This document shows positions 16,727 to 25,970 of a DNA stretch of 64,000 bases, piece by piece. The notes beneath the pieces were generated by a model that was given only the letters and a program-made list of their open reading frames with translations, was not told the origin of the DNA and made no database searches. Every line of letters begins with the position of its first letter. The stretch's first letter is position 1. Position numbers and translations under genes: made by a program. Source of the stretch: Streptomyces katrae (lineage in GTDB: Bacteria; Actinomycetota; Actinomycetes; Streptomycetales; Streptomycetaceae); the NCBI RefSeq assembly GCF_002028425.1, contig NZ_CP020042.1, positions 6,547,560-6,611,559 of the forward strand, read 5' to 3'.

Positions 16727-16757
16727 GGGATGCGGCCTCTCGGTTGTGGGGTCCTGG

Positions 16758-16922
16758 TCAGCGCTCTTCGCGGAAGTCGACGTGCCGGCGGACCACCGGG
16801 TCGAACTTGCGCAGCACCATGCGGTCCGGGTCGTTGCGGCGGTTCTTGCGGGTGACGTAGGTGAAGCCGGTCCCCGCGGTGGAGCGGAGCTTGATGACCG
16901 GGCGTACTTCGTTGCGTGCCAT
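16758..16922 (-). CDS. rpmG2: Ribosomal protein bL33, zinc-independent paralogue
   Basis: A 54-residue bL33 ([35 protein letters not shown]) without the two CxxC pairs of the zinc form. Its ATG is six bases from a TATAGT -10 box, so it appears leaderless, and a Zur-like box covers the -35 side. It is the promoter-proximal gene of the minus-strand zinc-starvation operon. Confidence 0.95.
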   Translation of the reverse strand: MARNEVRPVIKLRSTAGTGFTYVTRKNRRNDPDRMVLRKFDPVVRRHVDFREER

Positions 16923-16928
16923 GCCGCT

Positions 16929-16934
16929 ACTATA
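16929..16934 (-). promoter_or_regulatory. -10 box of leaderless rpmG2 promoter
   Basis: The minus strand reads TATAGT, six bases (agcggc), then ATG 16922. Confidence 0.6.
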
Positions 16935-16940
16935 CGGGAA

Positions 16941-16955
16941 TGGAAATCGTTTCCA
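16941..16955. promoter_or_regulatory. Zur box between divergent zinc-free ribosomal protein operons
   Basis: TGGAAATCGTTTCCA is a 15 bp palindrome (TGGAAA/TTTCCA) that closely matches the 7-1-7 arrangement of streptomycete Zur boxes (TGAAAATGATTTTCA type). It lies 19-33 bases upstream of the rpmG2 start and 38 bases upstream of rpmB2, with a -10-like TAACCT for the plus strand at 16957-16962. One bound Zur dimer pair could silence both operons when zinc is sufficient. Confidence 0.85.
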
Positions 16956-16992
16956 ATAACCTTCCCCTTCGGAGAGAGGCAGGCCACACGCC

Positions 16993-17229
16993 ATGTCCGC
17001 CCACTGCCAACTGACCGGCGCCCAGCCGGGATTCGGCAACAACATCTCCCACTCTCACCGGCGCACCTCCCGCCGCTTCGACCCCAACATCCAGCGCAAG
17101 CGCTACTGGCTGCCCGGAGAGGGCCGCTACGTCCGCCTGACCCTGAGCGCGAAGGCGATCAAGACCGTCGACGTGATCGGCGTCGAGGCTGCCGTGGCGC
17201 GGATCCGCGCCCGAGGGGGGAGGGTCTGA
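16993..17229 (+). CDS. rpmB2: Ribosomal protein bL28, zinc-independent paralogue
   Basis: A 78-residue bL28 ([38 protein letters not shown]). Only one Cys remains, so the zinc ribbon is absent. Its TGA overlaps the rpsN2 ATG (TGATG). A purine-rich GGAGAGAGGCAGG precedes the ATG. Controlled by the Zur-like box. Confidence 0.95.
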   Translation: MSAHCQLTGAQPGFGNNISHSHRRTSRRFDPNIQRKRYWLPGEGRYVRLTLSAKAIKTVDVIGVEAAVARIRARGGRV

Positions 17230-17534
17230 TGGCGAAGAAGAGCAAGATCGCGCAGAACGAGAAGCGCAGGGCGGTCGTCGAGCGGTACGCGGCCCGGCGC
17301 GCCGAGTTGAAGGAGGTCCTGCGACGGCCGTCCTCGACGGATGCCGAGCGCCGCGCGGCCCTGGCGGAGCTGCGCAAGCAGCCCCGCGACGCCAGCGCGA
17401 CCCGGGTCCGCAACCGCGACGCCGTCGACGGCCGCCCCCGGGGCCACCTCCGCAAGTTCGGGCTCTCCCGCGTCCGGATGCGTGAACAGGCACACGCCGG
17501 GTTCCTCCCCGGGGTCACCAAGTCCTCCTGGTAG
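17229..17534 (+). CDS. rpsN2: Ribosomal protein uS14, zinc-independent paralogue
   Basis: A 101-residue uS14 of the long, cysteine-free type ([20 protein letters not shown] at the start, [21 protein letters not shown] at the end). It follows rpmB2 with overlapping stop and start. In Streptomyces the equivalent pair is induced by zinc limitation. Confidence 0.95.
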   Translation: MAKKSKIAQNEKRRAVVERYAARRAELKEVLRRPSSTDAERRAALAELRKQPRDASATRVRNRDAVDGRPRGHLRKFGLSRVRMREQAHAGFLPGVTKSSW

Positions 17535-17720
17535 CCCGGCGAGTCGGGTAAGGGCGCGGTGCGGGCCCACCCGAGCGCGAAGCCGGGCGGGCGGGCGCGG
17601 TGGGACCGGTACCGGGCCGGGCGGTGCCGTGGCTGCGGCCGCCGCCCGGCCCCGTCAGGGTCCCGGACCGATGGCGGGGGCGGCCGGACGCCGTCCCCGC
17701 AGCCTCGGGGCCCGGGACGA

Positions 17721-17873
17721 GGCTGCAATGCCGAGATCGCCGACGAGCTGTTCCTGTCGCGGCGCACCGTAGAGCACCACGTCGCCGCCGTGCTGCGCAA
17801 ACTCGGCGTGGCGTACCGGTCGGAAGCCGCTCGGTACGCCCGGCGAAACGGCGTGGGTCCTCCGGTCAGCTGA
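17721..17873 (+). pseudogene. Remnant of a LuxR-type regulator (C-terminal HTH only)
   Basis: The frame reads [44 protein letters not shown] (shown here in parts: [19 protein letters not shown] and [16 protein letters not shown]), an intact LuxR/FixJ helix-turn-helix C-terminus. The upstream part of the motif (the LTPRE segment) and any sensor domain are not found in any frame of 17535-17720. No start codon with a ribosome-binding site precedes it. It is most likely the end of a deleted two-component or STAND regulator. Confidence 0.65.
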
Positions 17874-18747
17874 ATTCGGCCGCACGGTCGACGGCCCACC
17901 GCGCGAAGGTGCGGGCCGGACGGCCGGTGAGGCGCTCGATGTGGTCGGTGGTGCGGTGTGACGCCGGCCGGTGCACCGAGGCCGAGATCAGCGCTTCCAC
18001 CAGCCGCTCGGGGCGCCCGTCTGCGAGCATCTGTGACCGTGCGAGGTCGGTGGTGACCGCCCGGAAGCGCAGACGGCGCCGGAGCGCGGCACCCAGGAGG
18101 GCGACCTGGTCGGTGCGGCTCAGCACCTCCGGCCCGGTCAACAGGTAGGGCCCGTCGTCCGGTTGGCCGTGCTGCTCGAGCAGCACGGCTACGGCCGCGT
18201 CGGCGACGTCGCGCTCGTCGACGACGGCCGTGGGAGCCATGTCGGGGCCCGACACCACGTCGCCCGCCCGTAGCTGCTGCGCCCAGCCCCGCGCGTTGGA
18301 CGCCAGTGTGTCGCTGCGCAGCACCAGGGGGCGCAGACCGGCATCGCGGAGCAGCGCTTCCATGTCGGCGTGCACCTGAACGACGGGGTCGCTCTGGCGC
18401 GCGGCTTCGTCGTCCACGGCCGTCGAGGACAGGTAGACGACACGGGGGGCCGCCGCGACGAGTTCCGCGACCAGGTCGTGGGCGGGTGCCGAATCGAGCA
18501 GGGGCCAGATCAGGAAGACGGTGTCGATGCCCACGAGCGCTGCGCGCACGGCGGCGGCGTCCGTGAGATCGCCGGTCGCCTGCCCGGCTCCGGGGTGCGG
18601 ACCGGTCTGATCGCGCACGAGGCCTCGTACGGGCGCGCCGTGTGCGCGGAGGCGGTCGACGACCTCACGGCCGAGGTTGCCGGCCGCGCCGGTGACCAGG
18701 ATCGACGGACGGAAAGGAGCGCCCGTGGGGCGAGGGGTATCAGGCAT
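17866..18747 (-). CDS. NmrA/SDR family NAD(P)-binding reductase
   Basis: A 293-residue atypical short-chain dehydrogenase. [18 protein letters not shown] (about 15-32) is the nucleotide-binding motif, and [11 protein letters not shown] and [15 protein letters not shown] match NmrA/NAD(P)H azoreductase-like proteins. Residues downstream define a variable substrate pocket. ATG 18747 is seven bases from TAGCGT, with a TTGCCT -35 at 19 bp spacing, so the divergent MerR regulator probably activates it. Its stop overlaps the LuxR remnant on the other strand. Confidence 0.85.
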   Translation of the reverse strand: MPDTPRPTGAPFRPSILVTGAAGNLGREVVDRLRAHGAPVRGLVRDQTGPHPGAGQATGDLTDAAAVRAALVGIDTVFLIWPLLDSAPAHDLVAELVAAAPRVVYLSSTAVDDEAARQSDPVVQVHADMEALLRDAGLRPLVLRSDTLASNARGWAQQLRAGDVVSGPDMAPTAVVDERDVADAAVAVLLEQHGQPDDGPYLLTGPEVLSRTDQVALLGAALRRRLRFRAVTTDLARSQMLADGRPERLVEALISASVHRPASHRTTDHIERLTGRPARTFARWAVDRAAEFS

Positions 18748-18754
18748 GATCGGG

Positions 18755-18785
18755 ACGCTAGGGGTTCAGGCCGACATGAAGGCAA
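18755..18785 (-). promoter_or_regulatory. MerR-type promoter with 19 bp spacer for the NmrA-like gene
   Basis: On the minus strand TTGCCT (18785-18780) and TAGCGT (18760-18755) are separated by 19 bp rather than about 17, the hallmark of MerR-activated promoters. The spacer holds the small dyad TTCA-N8-TGAA. Transcription would start at the NmrA ATG. Confidence 0.6.
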
Positions 18786-18792
18786 GGCGCGA

Positions 18793-19167
18793 GTGGTGAA
18801 GACGATCGGAGAAGCGGCCGCGGAACTGGGAGTCGAAGCCCATGTGCTGCGGCACTGGGAAGACGTCGGGGCACTCGCCGTGCCGCGCGACGGCAAGGGC
18901 TACCGCATGTACGACGACAAGGCGGTGGAACAGGCGCGCACGGTCCTGAAGCTGCGGAGCGTCGGCCTCTCGCTGCCCGAGGTCACCGCCGCCATGGCGC
19001 CGAAGAAGTCGCAGGCGCAGGCGGTCGTGAGGGCGAAGATCGCTGAACTCGAAGCCGAAGTGGAGCGGAGGCAGCAGGCGATCGCCTTCCTGCAGCACAC
19101 CGCCGAGTGCCGGCACCGGTACCTCGACGAATGTTCGGATTGTGCGGCGTTCGTTCGGGAAGCCTGA
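18793..19167 (+). CDS. MerR family transcriptional regulator with C-terminal Cys cluster
   Basis: A 124-residue regulator. The winged helix-turn-helix begins at once (KTIGEAAAELGVEAHVLRHWED) and is followed by the long dimerisation helix. The C-terminus carries AECRHRYLDECSDCAAF, three cysteines in a short stretch that could bind a metal or sense redox state; it differs from SoxR (no CxxCxCxxxxxC). The start is GTG 18793 or 18796. It is divergent from the NmrA-like reductase, whose promoter has MerR-type spacing. Confidence 0.85.
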   Translation: MVKTIGEAAAELGVEAHVLRHWEDVGALAVPRDGKGYRMYDDKAVEQARTVLKLRSVGLSLPEVTAAMAPKKSQAQAVVRAKIAELEAEVERRQQAIAFLQHTAECRHRYLDECSDCAAFVREA

Positions 19168-19265
19168 GTTGACCACCTGTCGGGTGTGCTGACCCACCGG
19201 CCGCCGGGGGGTGACGGAAGTCTTACGGTGCGGTGCGGGAGGGCGCTTCGGCGGGTGGGGTTCCG

Positions 19266-19271
19266 TAGCCT
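19266..19271 (+). promoter_or_regulatory. -10 box of leaderless promoter for the epimerase gene
   Basis: TAGCCT, seven bases (gccgggc), then ATG 19279. No Shine-Dalgarno sequence. Confidence 0.45.
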
Positions 19272-19278
19272 GCCGGGC

Positions 19279-20340
19279 ATGCGAGTACTCGTCACAGGAG
19301 GAGCCGGGTTCATCGGCTCACACGTGGTTGCCGTCCTGGCAGCCGAGGGACACACGCCCGTGGTTCTGGACGCGTTGTTGCCGAAGGCCCATCCGCACGC
19401 CCCAGAGGTGGCGGACGCCGAATTCGTGCGGGGCGACGTCCGGGACGCCCGGACGGTCGCGCGCGTGCTGCGCGGCGTGGACGCCGTGTGCCACCAGGCC
19501 GCGATGGTGGGCCTGGGGAAGGACTTCGCGGACGCGCCGGAGTACGTCGCCTGCAACGACTTGGGGACGGCGGTGCTGCTGGCCGGGATGGCCGAGGCCG
19601 GGGTGCGGCGGTTCGTGCAGGCCGGGTCCATGGTGGTCTACGGGGAGGGGCGGTACGAGTGCGCCGAGCACGGAGTGGTGCGGCCGGGGCCGCGGGCGGT
19701 CGCGGATCTGGAGGCGGGCCGGTTCGAGCCCCGCTGCCCGGGCTGCGGGGCCGAGCTCGTCCCCGGGCTGGTGGGCGAGGACGCGCCGGTGGATCCGCGG
19801 AACGTGTACGCGACGACGAAGCTCGCACAGGAGCACCTGGCAGCCGCCTGGGCACGGTCGACCGGTGGTACGGCCGTGTCGCTGCGGTACCACAACGTGT
19901 ACGGGCCGGGCATGCCGCGGGACACCCCGTACGCGGGTGTCGCGTCCTTCTTCCGGTCCGCGCTGGCCCGGGGCGAGGCGCCGCGGGTGTTCGAAGACGG
20001 TGCGCAGCGGCGGGACTTCGTGCACGTACGGGACGTGGCCCGGGCGAACGCGGCCGCCCTGGTGGGTCTCGAGGGCCTGCCGGAGGGCGGCCACACGGCG
20101 TACAACGTGGGCAGCGGCGATCCGCACACCGTGGGGGAGATGGCCGCCGCGCTGGCGGCGGAGCACGGCGGCCCGGCTCCCGTGGTGACGGGGGAGTTCC
20201 GGCTGGGCGACGTGCGCCACATCACGGCGGACTCGTCGCGGCTGCGGCGGGAGCTGGGCTGGCGTCCCGAGGTGGGGTTCGCCGCGGGCATGGCCGAGTT
20301 CGCCCGGGCGGGGCAGCGGGGCTCGGTCCGGGTCGGGTAG
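19279..20340 (+). CDS. NAD-dependent sugar-nucleotide epimerase/dehydratase with inserted zinc-knuckle-like segment
   Basis: A 353-residue extended SDR. MRVLVTGGAGFIGSHVVAVL binds NAD, and the catalytic YATTK lies near residue 177. The active-site region also has QAGSMVVYGEG and LRYHNVYGPGMPRDTPYAGV. Between the catalytic Ser and Tyr is an insertion of about 45 residues (YECAEHG ... RCPGCGAEL) with C-x2-H and CPGC that could form a zinc site. Related actinobacterial epimerases carry the same insertion. The substrate is probably an NDP-sugar. It lies near the glycosyltransferase operon but is not part of it. Confidence 0.85.
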   Translation: MRVLVTGGAGFIGSHVVAVLAAEGHTPVVLDALLPKAHPHAPEVADAEFVRGDVRDARTVARVLRGVDAVCHQAAMVGLGKDFADAPEYVACNDLGTAVLLAGMAEAGVRRFVQAGSMVVYGEGRYECAEHGVVRPGPRAVADLEAGRFEPRCPGCGAELVPGLVGEDAPVDPRNVYATTKLAQEHLAAAWARSTGGTAVSLRYHNVYGPGMPRDTPYAGVASFFRSALARGEAPRVFEDGAQRRDFVHVRDVARANAAALVGLEGLPEGGHTAYNVGSGDPHTVGEMAAALAAEHGGPAPVVTGEFRLGDVRHITADSSRLRRELGWRPEVGFAAGMAEFARAGQRGSVRVG

Positions 20341-20347
20341 GCCCGGC

Positions 20348-20380
20348 GGGTGCGGGTGCGGGTGCGGGTGCGGGTGCGGG
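20348..20380 (+). repeat. (TGCGGG)n simple repeat with G-quadruplex potential
   Basis: Six GGG runs separated by three-base TGC loops directly after the epimerase stop. The pattern fits a canonical intramolecular G-quadruplex in the epimerase mRNA 3' end. The rest of 20381-20474 is imperfect GGTGYCGG-type low-complexity DNA between two convergent genes; no hairpin terminator is obvious. Confidence 0.6.
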
Positions 20381-20474
20381 CGTCGGTGCCCCGGGGCGGG
20401 TGCCGGTGTCGGCTTCGGTGTCGGTGCCCCGCGCGGGTGGCCCGTGCCCGGTGCGGGTGGCCCCGGGGTGTGGG

Positions 20475-21593
20475 TCAGGCGTCGGCGGCGGCGAGGGGCA
20501 GGGTGACCTCGAAGCGGCAGCCGCCGCGCACGTTGCGGACCCGTGCCCGGCCGGCGTGGGCCTCCACGATGCCCCGTACGATCGCGAGCCCCAGTCCGGC
20601 GCCGGCGGGGGGCGTGCGGGCCGGGTTGCCGCGCCAGCCCGTGTCGAAGACCTTCGGCAGGTCCTCCTCCGGGATGCCGCCGCAGCCGTCGGTGACGGAC
20701 AGGACGGCGGTGTCCTCGTACCGGTCGACCCGTACGGCCACGGTGCCGTCGGCGGGGGTGTGCCGGATGGCGTTGACGAGGAGGTTGGCCAGGACCCGGG
20801 TCATCTCCTTGCCGTCCACCTCGACCGGGACGTGGGCGATGTCCTCGCCGCACAGCCGCACCCCGCGCTCGCGCGCGAGCGGGTCGGCGCCCAGGAGCGC
20901 GTCGGCCGCCAGGTCCCGGAGGGAGACGCGGCTCGGGGCCAGCTCCAGGGCCCCGGCGTGGATGCGGGAGAGCTCGAAGAGGTCGCCGACCATGGTGTCG
21001 AGGCGTTCGACCTCGGTGCGGATCTGCCGGTGGTAGCGGGCGGGTTCGGCGGCCACCCCGTCCTCCAGGGCCTCGGCCATGGCCCGCAGCCCGGCGAGCG
21101 GGGTGCGCAGGTCGTGGGAGATCCAGGCGACGAGCTCCCGGCGCGAGGCCTCCAGGGCGCGCTCGCGCTCGCGTGAGGCCGTGAGCCGGGCACTGGTGGC
21201 GGCCAGTTCACGGGTGACGGCGGCCAGTTCCGCGGTGGCCCGGGCCGGGGGCGCGGCGAAGCTGCCGCCCTCGCCGAAGTCGCGGGCCGCGCGGGCGAGG
21301 TCGCGGCCACGGGCGACGACCCAGCGTCCGAGCAGCAGCGCGGTGGCCAGGGAGACGACGGCGGCCATGGCGACCACCAGGGTGACCACGCTCAGGTCGT
21401 GCGGGGAGAGGAACATGGCCCGCGCGACCGCGAGGGTCCCGGCGAGCATGGCGGTGACGGCGACCGCCGCGACGACGATCAGGGACACGGCGACGGACCG
21501 GTGCCGCAGCAGGCGCAGCGCGACGGCGCCGAGCAGCCCGGCGCAGGCCGCGCCCCCGAACGCGAACGCCGCGATCAGCAGGACGTCCTTCAC
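20475..21593 (-). CDS. Sensor histidine kinase
   Basis: A 372-residue kinase. Two N-terminal membrane segments (about 5-27 and 34-58) and a third near 70-95 precede a HAMP-like linker. The H box is [20 protein letters not shown] (His about 150). The N box is [13 protein letters not shown], the G1 box [16 protein letters not shown], and the G2 box [15 protein letters not shown]. The extracellular sensing part is very short, so it probably senses within the membrane. Its GTG overlaps the response regulator stop (GTGA) behind GAGGAGG, so both are one operon. It faces a divergent envelope glycosylation-like operon. Confidence 0.92.
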   Translation of the reverse strand: MKDVLLIAAFAFGGAACAGLLGAVALRLLRHRSVAVSLIVVAAVAVTAMLAGTLAVARAMFLSPHDLSVVTLVVAMAAVVSLATALLLGRWVVARGRDLARAARDFGEGGSFAAPPARATAELAAVTRELAATSARLTASRERERALEASRRELVAWISHDLRTPLAGLRAMAEALEDGVAAEPARYHRQIRTEVERLDTMVGDLFELSRIHAGALELAPSRVSLRDLAADALLGADPLARERGVRLCGEDIAHVPVEVDGKEMTRVLANLLVNAIRHTPADGTVAVRVDRYEDTAVLSVTDGCGGIPEEDLPKVFDTGWRGNPARTPPAGAGLGLAIVRGIVEAHAGRARVRNVRGGCRFEVTLPLAAADA

Positions 21594-22330
21594 CGGGTGC
21601 CCTCCTCCGCGTCCGCCTCGAACCGGTACCCCACGCCCCAGACGGTCTGGATGAGCCGGGGGGCGGCGGGGTCGTCCTCGATCTTGGCGCGCAGGCGGCG
21701 TACGTGGACGGTGACGGTGGACAGGTCGCCGAAGTCCCAGCCCCACACCTCCCGCATCAGCTCCTCCCGGCCGTGGACCCGGCCGGGATGGCTGAGCAGG
21801 TGCGCGAGGAGGTCGAACTCCCGCAGGGTGAGCGTGAGCTCCCGTCCGTTCCTGGCGGCCCGGCGCCGCTGCGGGTCGAGCCGGATGCCCGCGCCGGTCA
21901 GCAGCCCCGTTCCGGGGGCCGGCGGCGCCGCGGCCCGGCTGCGGCGCAGGACGGACTCGACGCGCAGGACCAGCTCGCGCGGGCTGAAGGGCTTGGTGAC
22001 GTAGTCGTCCGCGCCGAGCTCCAGGCCGGCGATCCGGTCGTCCTCGTCGCCGCGGGCCGTCAGCATGATCACCGGGACGGGGCGCTCGGCGCGCAGCCGC
22101 CGGCACACCTCCAGCCCGTCGATGCCGGGCAGCATGAGGTCGAGGACGACCAGGTCCGGTTCGTGCCGGGCGGCGGAGTCCAGGGCGGCGGCGCCGTCGG
22201 CGGCGTGGTGGACGTGGTGGCCGGCCCGGCGGAGGTAGCCGGTGACGACCTCCGCGACCGTGGGGTCGTCGTCGACGACGAGGACCCGGGCGGGCGGGGC
22301 GGGCGGGGGCGTGCTGGTGGCCGTGCTCAT
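21590..22330 (-). CDS. OmpR/PhoB-type response regulator
   Basis: A 246-residue regulator with receiver domain ([13 protein letters not shown], phosphoacceptor Asp in [13 protein letters not shown] near 64, Lys in [11 protein letters not shown] near 116) and a winged helix C-terminal domain ([44 protein letters not shown]). It precedes its kinase and is divergent from the GT2 operon (gap 125 bp), a likely target. Confidence 0.93.
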   Translation of the reverse strand: MSTATSTPPPAPPARVLVVDDDPTVAEVVTGYLRRAGHHVHHAADGAAALDSAARHEPDLVVLDLMLPGIDGLEVCRRLRAERPVPVIMLTARGDEDDRIAGLELGADDYVTKPFSPRELVLRVESVLRRSRAAAPPAPGTGLLTGAGIRLDPQRRRAARNGRELTLTLREFDLLAHLLSHPGRVHGREELMREVWGWDFGDLSTVTVHVRRLRAKIEDDPAAPRLIQTVWGVGYRFEADAEEGTR

Positions 22331-22442
22331 GACGGCAAGCCTCCCACCGGCGGGCCGCCGCCGTCTGCGGGGGAGTGGCCCCGGAGGGCCGACGTCCGTG
22401 TTTCGTAAGGAGTCGATGTCCGGTATGTCCCCGGAGAAATCC

Positions 22443-22448
22443 TACGGT
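22443..22448 (+). promoter_or_regulatory. -10 box of leaderless promoter for the GT2 operon
   Basis: TACGGT, seven bases (ggcagtc), then GTG 22456. This decides the start codon in the absence of a Shine-Dalgarno sequence. Confidence 0.5.
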
Positions 22449-22455
22449 GGCAGTC

Positions 22456-23166
22456 GTGACCGAAATCTCCGTGGACGTCGTCCTGCCCTGTCTCAACGAG
22501 GCCGAGGCCCTGCCCTGGGTGCTCGCCCGCATCCCCGCCGGCTGGCGGGCCCTGGTCGTGGACAACGGGTCCACCGACGGATCCGCCGAACTCGCCCGCT
22601 CCCTGGGCGCCACCGTCGTCGCGGAGCCGCGGCGCGGCTTCGGCGCCGCCTGCCATGCCGGACTCATGGCCGCCGAGGCCGAGTACGTCTGCTTCTGTGA
22701 CTGCGACGCCTCCCTCGACCCCGGTCTGCTGGGCGGATTCGTCCGGGCGGTGGCCGCGGGCGAGGCGGACCTGGTCCTCGGCCGCCGCCGCCCCCGGGGC
22801 AGGGGCACGTGGCCCGCGCACGCCCGGGCGGGGAACCTCGTGCTCGCCCGGATGCTGCGCCGCCGCACCGGCCTGCGGCTGCACGACCTCGGCCCGCTCC
22901 GGGCGATGCGCCGGGAGGACCTGGTGGGCCTGGAGCTGACCGACCGGCGCTCCGGATACCCGCTGCAGATGGTCGTCCGGGCGGCCGACGCGGGCTGGCG
23001 GGTGCGTGAGGAGGACGTGCCGTACCTGCCGCGCAGCGGCAAGTCCAAGGTCACCGGCACCTGGCGGGGCACCTGGAACGCGGTCCGCGACATGCGTGCG
23101 GTCCTCGCCGAGCCCCCGTACGTCCCTGCCGCCGGCCGCTCCGAGCGGGCCGGCGGTGCGCGGTGA
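22456..23166 (+). CDS. GT2 family glycosyltransferase
   Basis: A 236-residue GT-A glycosyltransferase. [21 protein letters not shown] is the typical start, [12 protein letters not shown] binds the nucleotide, and [11 protein letters not shown] carries the DxD-like acidic motif. The [14 protein letters not shown] and [18 protein letters not shown] segments resemble DPM/UgtP-like enzymes. There is no membrane segment. It is the first gene of a six-gene chain in which nearly all genes overlap by four bases. Confidence 0.85.
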   Translation: MTEISVDVVLPCLNEAEALPWVLARIPAGWRALVVDNGSTDGSAELARSLGATVVAEPRRGFGAACHAGLMAAEAEYVCFCDCDASLDPGLLGGFVRAVAAGEADLVLGRRRPRGRGTWPAHARAGNLVLARMLRRRTGLRLHDLGPLRAMRREDLVGLELTDRRSGYPLQMVVRAADAGWRVREEDVPYLPRSGKSKVTGTWRGTWNAVRDMRAVLAEPPYVPAAGRSERAGGAR

Positions 23167-23792
23167 CCAGCCTGCTCGTGATCGCCAAAGCGCCCGTGCC
23201 CGGCCGGGTCAAGACCCGGCTCACCCCGCCGTTCACCCCCCGGCAGGCGGCGGACCTGGCCGAGGCCGCGCTCGCCGACACCCTGGCGGCCGCGGCGGCC
23301 ACCCCGGCCGGCCGGCACGTCCTGGTCCTGGACGGCGCCCCGGGGCCCTGGCTGCCGCCCGGCTTCGAGGTCGTGCCACAGGGCGGCGGGGGCCTCGACG
23401 AACGGCTCGCGGCCGCGTTCGCCGGCTGCGCCGGGCCGGCCCTGCTGATCGGCATGGACACCCCGCAGGTCACCCCGGAACTCCTGGCGCCCGCGCTGGC
23501 CTTCGACGCGTACGACGCCTGGTTCGGCCCGGCCGCCGACGGCGGGTTCTGGGCCCTGGGCCTGGCGGCGCCGGACCCGGCCCTGCTGCTCGGCGTCCCC
23601 ATGTCCGTGCCCGAGACCGGGGCGGTGCAGTACCAGCGGCTGCGTGCGGCCGGCCTGCGCACCGGGCTGCTGCCGCGGCTGCGGGACGTGGACACCGCCG
23701 CCGACGCCGCCGAGGTCGCCGCCCTGGCACCGGCCGGCCGGTTCGCCGCGCTCCACCGGCGGCTCAGCGCCCGGACGGCGGTGGCGCGATGA
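23163..23792 (+). CDS. TIGR04282/DUF2064 family glycosyltransferase-like protein
   Basis: A 209-residue protein. [23 protein letters not shown] near the N-terminus, [15 protein letters not shown] (about 98) and the [13 protein letters not shown] block are diagnostic of the DUF2064/TIGR04282 family. It belongs to the nucleotidyl/glycosyl transferase superfamily and is commonly adjacent to a GT2 partner, as here. Its GTG overlaps the upstream TGA. The reaction is unproven. Confidence 0.85.
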   Translation: MTSLLVIAKAPVPGRVKTRLTPPFTPRQAADLAEAALADTLAAAAATPAGRHVLVLDGAPGPWLPPGFEVVPQGGGGLDERLAAAFAGCAGPALLIGMDTPQVTPELLAPALAFDAYDAWFGPAADGGFWALGLAAPDPALLLGVPMSVPETGAVQYQRLRAAGLRTGLLPRLRDVDTAADAAEVAALAPAGRFAALHRRLSARTAVAR

Positions 23793-24508
23793 CCGCCCCC
23801 ACCACCTCCCGGCCGCCCGCCACACCGGGCCGGCAATGGCGGGCCGACCCCTACAGCCTGGCCCTGCGCACCGGGCAGGGCCCCCTCTTCCTGCGGCGGA
23901 CGGACGGCTGGCTGCTGCCCCTGGACGTCGAACGCTGGTGCGCCGGGGCCGACGCCGCCGACGAGAGCGTGCTGGCCCGCTGCCGCGGAAGCGTCCTCGA
24001 CATCGGCTGCGGCCCCGGCCGGCTCGTCGTGGCGCTGGCCGAACGGGGCCGCCGCGCCCTCGGCATCGACGTGACCCCGGCCGCCGTGACCCGGACCGTG
24101 GGCCGCGGCGGAACGGCCCTGTGCCGCTCCGTCTTCGAGCCCCTGCCCGGCGAACGCCGCTGGGACACCGCCCTGCTGATCGACGGCAACATCGGCATCG
24201 GCGGAGATCCCGCCGCCCTCCTGCGGCGCACCGCCGGCCTGATCGGCCCCGGTGGCCGCCTGGTCGCCGAGGCCGCGCCCGTCGACGTCGACGAGCGGTG
24301 CGAGGTGCGCCTCGACGACGGCCGCGGCACGCTCGGCGCCCCCTTCCCGTGGGCCCGGGTCGGCCGCCGGGCCCTGCTGAGCCACGCCGAGGCCACCGGC
24401 TGGCGCACTGCCGGCAGCTGGACGGTGGCCGGCCGGCACTTCGCCGAACTCGTCCCCGGGACACCGCGCGGCCCCGAGGCCGGCACCGCCCTGCGGGCCG
24501 CGCCGTGA
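23789..24508 (+). CDS. Class I SAM-dependent methyltransferase
   Basis: A 239-residue methyltransferase. SAM-binding motif I is [19 protein letters not shown] (about residues 67-85) and motif [35 protein letters not shown] is motif-III-like, with GRLVAEAAP following. The acceptor is unknown, but its place between a glycosyltransferase pair and a membrane GT suggests a glycoconjugate or lipid substrate. ATGA overlap with the upstream gene. Confidence 0.85.
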   Translation: MTAPTTSRPPATPGRQWRADPYSLALRTGQGPLFLRRTDGWLLPLDVERWCAGADAADESVLARCRGSVLDIGCGPGRLVVALAERGRRALGIDVTPAAVTRTVGRGGTALCRSVFEPLPGERRWDTALLIDGNIGIGGDPAALLRRTAGLIGPGGRLVAEAAPVDVDERCEVRLDDGRGTLGAPFPWARVGRRALLSHAEATGWRTAGSWTVAGRHFAELVPGTPRGPEAGTALRAAP

Positions 24509-25932
24509 CCCGGCCGGCCGCCGGTCCCGTACGGGCCGCCGCGACCGCGACCGCCGCCACCGCCGTCCTCGTCACCGCCCTGGTCGCCGTGCTCGTCCTC
24601 ACCGTGCGCAAGGACGGCTACTTCGCCGACCCGGCCGGCCTGTCCTGGCTGTACGCCGCCTGCTGGGCCCTGTTCGCGGCGGCGGTGTGGTCCCTGCGCC
24701 GGGTACCCGCCCGGCACGCCGCAGCCCTCGTCCTCGCCGGCGGTGTCGCCGTCGCCCTGACGGGACTGGCCGCCCCACCCCGCACCAGCACCGACTCGTA
24801 CCGGTACGCCTGGGACGGCCGCGTGCAGGCGGCGGGCATCTCCCCCTACGACCACGCCCCGGCCGACCCCGCCCTCCTGCCGTACCGCGACGGATGGCTC
24901 TTCCCGACGGGGAAGGCGTGTGGCAGGCCGGACCTGGCCGCCGTGTCCGAGGGCGTCTGCACCCGCATCAACCGCCCCCGCGTCCACACCATCTACCCTC
25001 CGGCCGGCGAGCTGTACTTCCTCCTCGTCCACGCCCTCTCGCCCGACGGAGTCCGCCACAAGGCCTTCCAGGTCGGCGGCGCCGTACTGGCCCTCGCCAC
25101 CACGCTGTCGCTGCTGCGCATCCTCCGCCGGCGCGGTGACCCCAGGACCGCGGCCTACTGGGCCTGGTGCCCCGCCGTCGCCGTCGAAGCCGTCAACAAC
25201 GCCCACGCGGACGTCCTCGCCGTCCTGCTGTCCGTCCTCGCCCTGGGCCTGACGGTGCGCCACCGGGCCTGGGGCGGCGCCCTGCTCGGCCTGGCCACCG
25301 CGGCCAAACTCCTGCCCGCCGTCCTGCTCCCCGGCGCCCTGTCGGGCGTACGCCGCGCCCGTGACGCCGCCGCCGTCCTGCTCCCCGCCGCCGCCGTCCT
25401 CGTCGCCCTCTACCTGCCGTACGTCCTGCTCTCCCACTCCTCCGTCCTCGGCTACCTCGCCGGGTACGCCGACGAGGAGGGCTACCAGGACGCCTCCGCC
25501 GGCGACCGCTACGCCCTCCTGCGCCTGCTCCTCCCCGACTCCTGGGCCGTGCCCGCCGTCGTCGCGGGCATGCTCGCCGTCAGCCTGTACGTGATCCGGC
25601 GGGGCGACCCGCAGCGCCCGTGGAGCGGTGCCCTCCTGGTCAGCGGGACCGCGTTCCTCCTGACCACGCCCGGCTACTCCTGGTACGCCCTCCTCCTGAT
25701 CGCCCTGGTGGCGCTCGACGGCCGCTGGGAATGGCTCGGCGTCGCGGTCGCGGGCGCGGCCGCCTACCTGACGGGCCGGGTCGTCCCGCACGCCGGCACG
25801 GCCGCCTACGCCGCCGCCGCGCTGGCCGTCGCGTGCGGCTGGGCGGCGCGCCGGCGAGCCCGCGGCGGGCGCGCCGCCCCGCACCGTACGGCCGGACCGG
25901 ACACGCTCCCCTCGGCGGGGAGGGCCACGTGA
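24505..25932 (+). CDS. Polytopic GT-C/GT87-like glycosyltransferase
   Basis: A 475-residue membrane protein with about ten to twelve hydrophobic segments. The first extracytoplasmic loop has [25 protein letters not shown], in which the Asp-Arg pair and 'G.nPY' motif are typical of polyprenyl-phosphate-dependent GT-C mannosyltransferases (GT87-like). Similarly [12 protein letters not shown] and [12 protein letters not shown] recur in this group. It presumably transfers a sugar from a lipid carrier outside the membrane. GTG 24505 overlaps the methyltransferase stop. Confidence 0.8.
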   Translation: MTRPAAGPVRAAATATAATAVLVTALVAVLVLTVRKDGYFADPAGLSWLYAACWALFAAAVWSLRRVPARHAAALVLAGGVAVALTGLAAPPRTSTDSYRYAWDGRVQAAGISPYDHAPADPALLPYRDGWLFPTGKACGRPDLAAVSEGVCTRINRPRVHTIYPPAGELYFLLVHALSPDGVRHKAFQVGGAVLALATTLSLLRILRRRGDPRTAAYWAWCPAVAVEAVNNAHADVLAVLLSVLALGLTVRHRAWGGALLGLATAAKLLPAVLLPGALSGVRRARDAAAVLLPAAAVLVALYLPYVLLSHSSVLGYLAGYADEEGYQDASAGDRYALLRLLLPDSWAVPAVVAGMLAVSLYVIRRGDPQRPWSGALLVSGTAFLLTTPGYSWYALLLIALVALDGRWEWLGVAVAGAAAYLTGRVVPHAGTAAYAAAALAVACGWAARRRARGGRAAPHRTAGPDTLPSAGRAT

Positions 25933-25970
25933 ACCCACGCATGCAGCATCCACATCCACGGAGGCACCCC

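Noticed and set aside
20475..24611. 1378-codon minus-strand open frame
   Set aside because: Only its first part in genomic order, the kinase (20475-21593), is real. The rest is antisense to the response regulator region and glycosyltransferase operon, with Arg/Gly/Ala-only composition caused by high GC.
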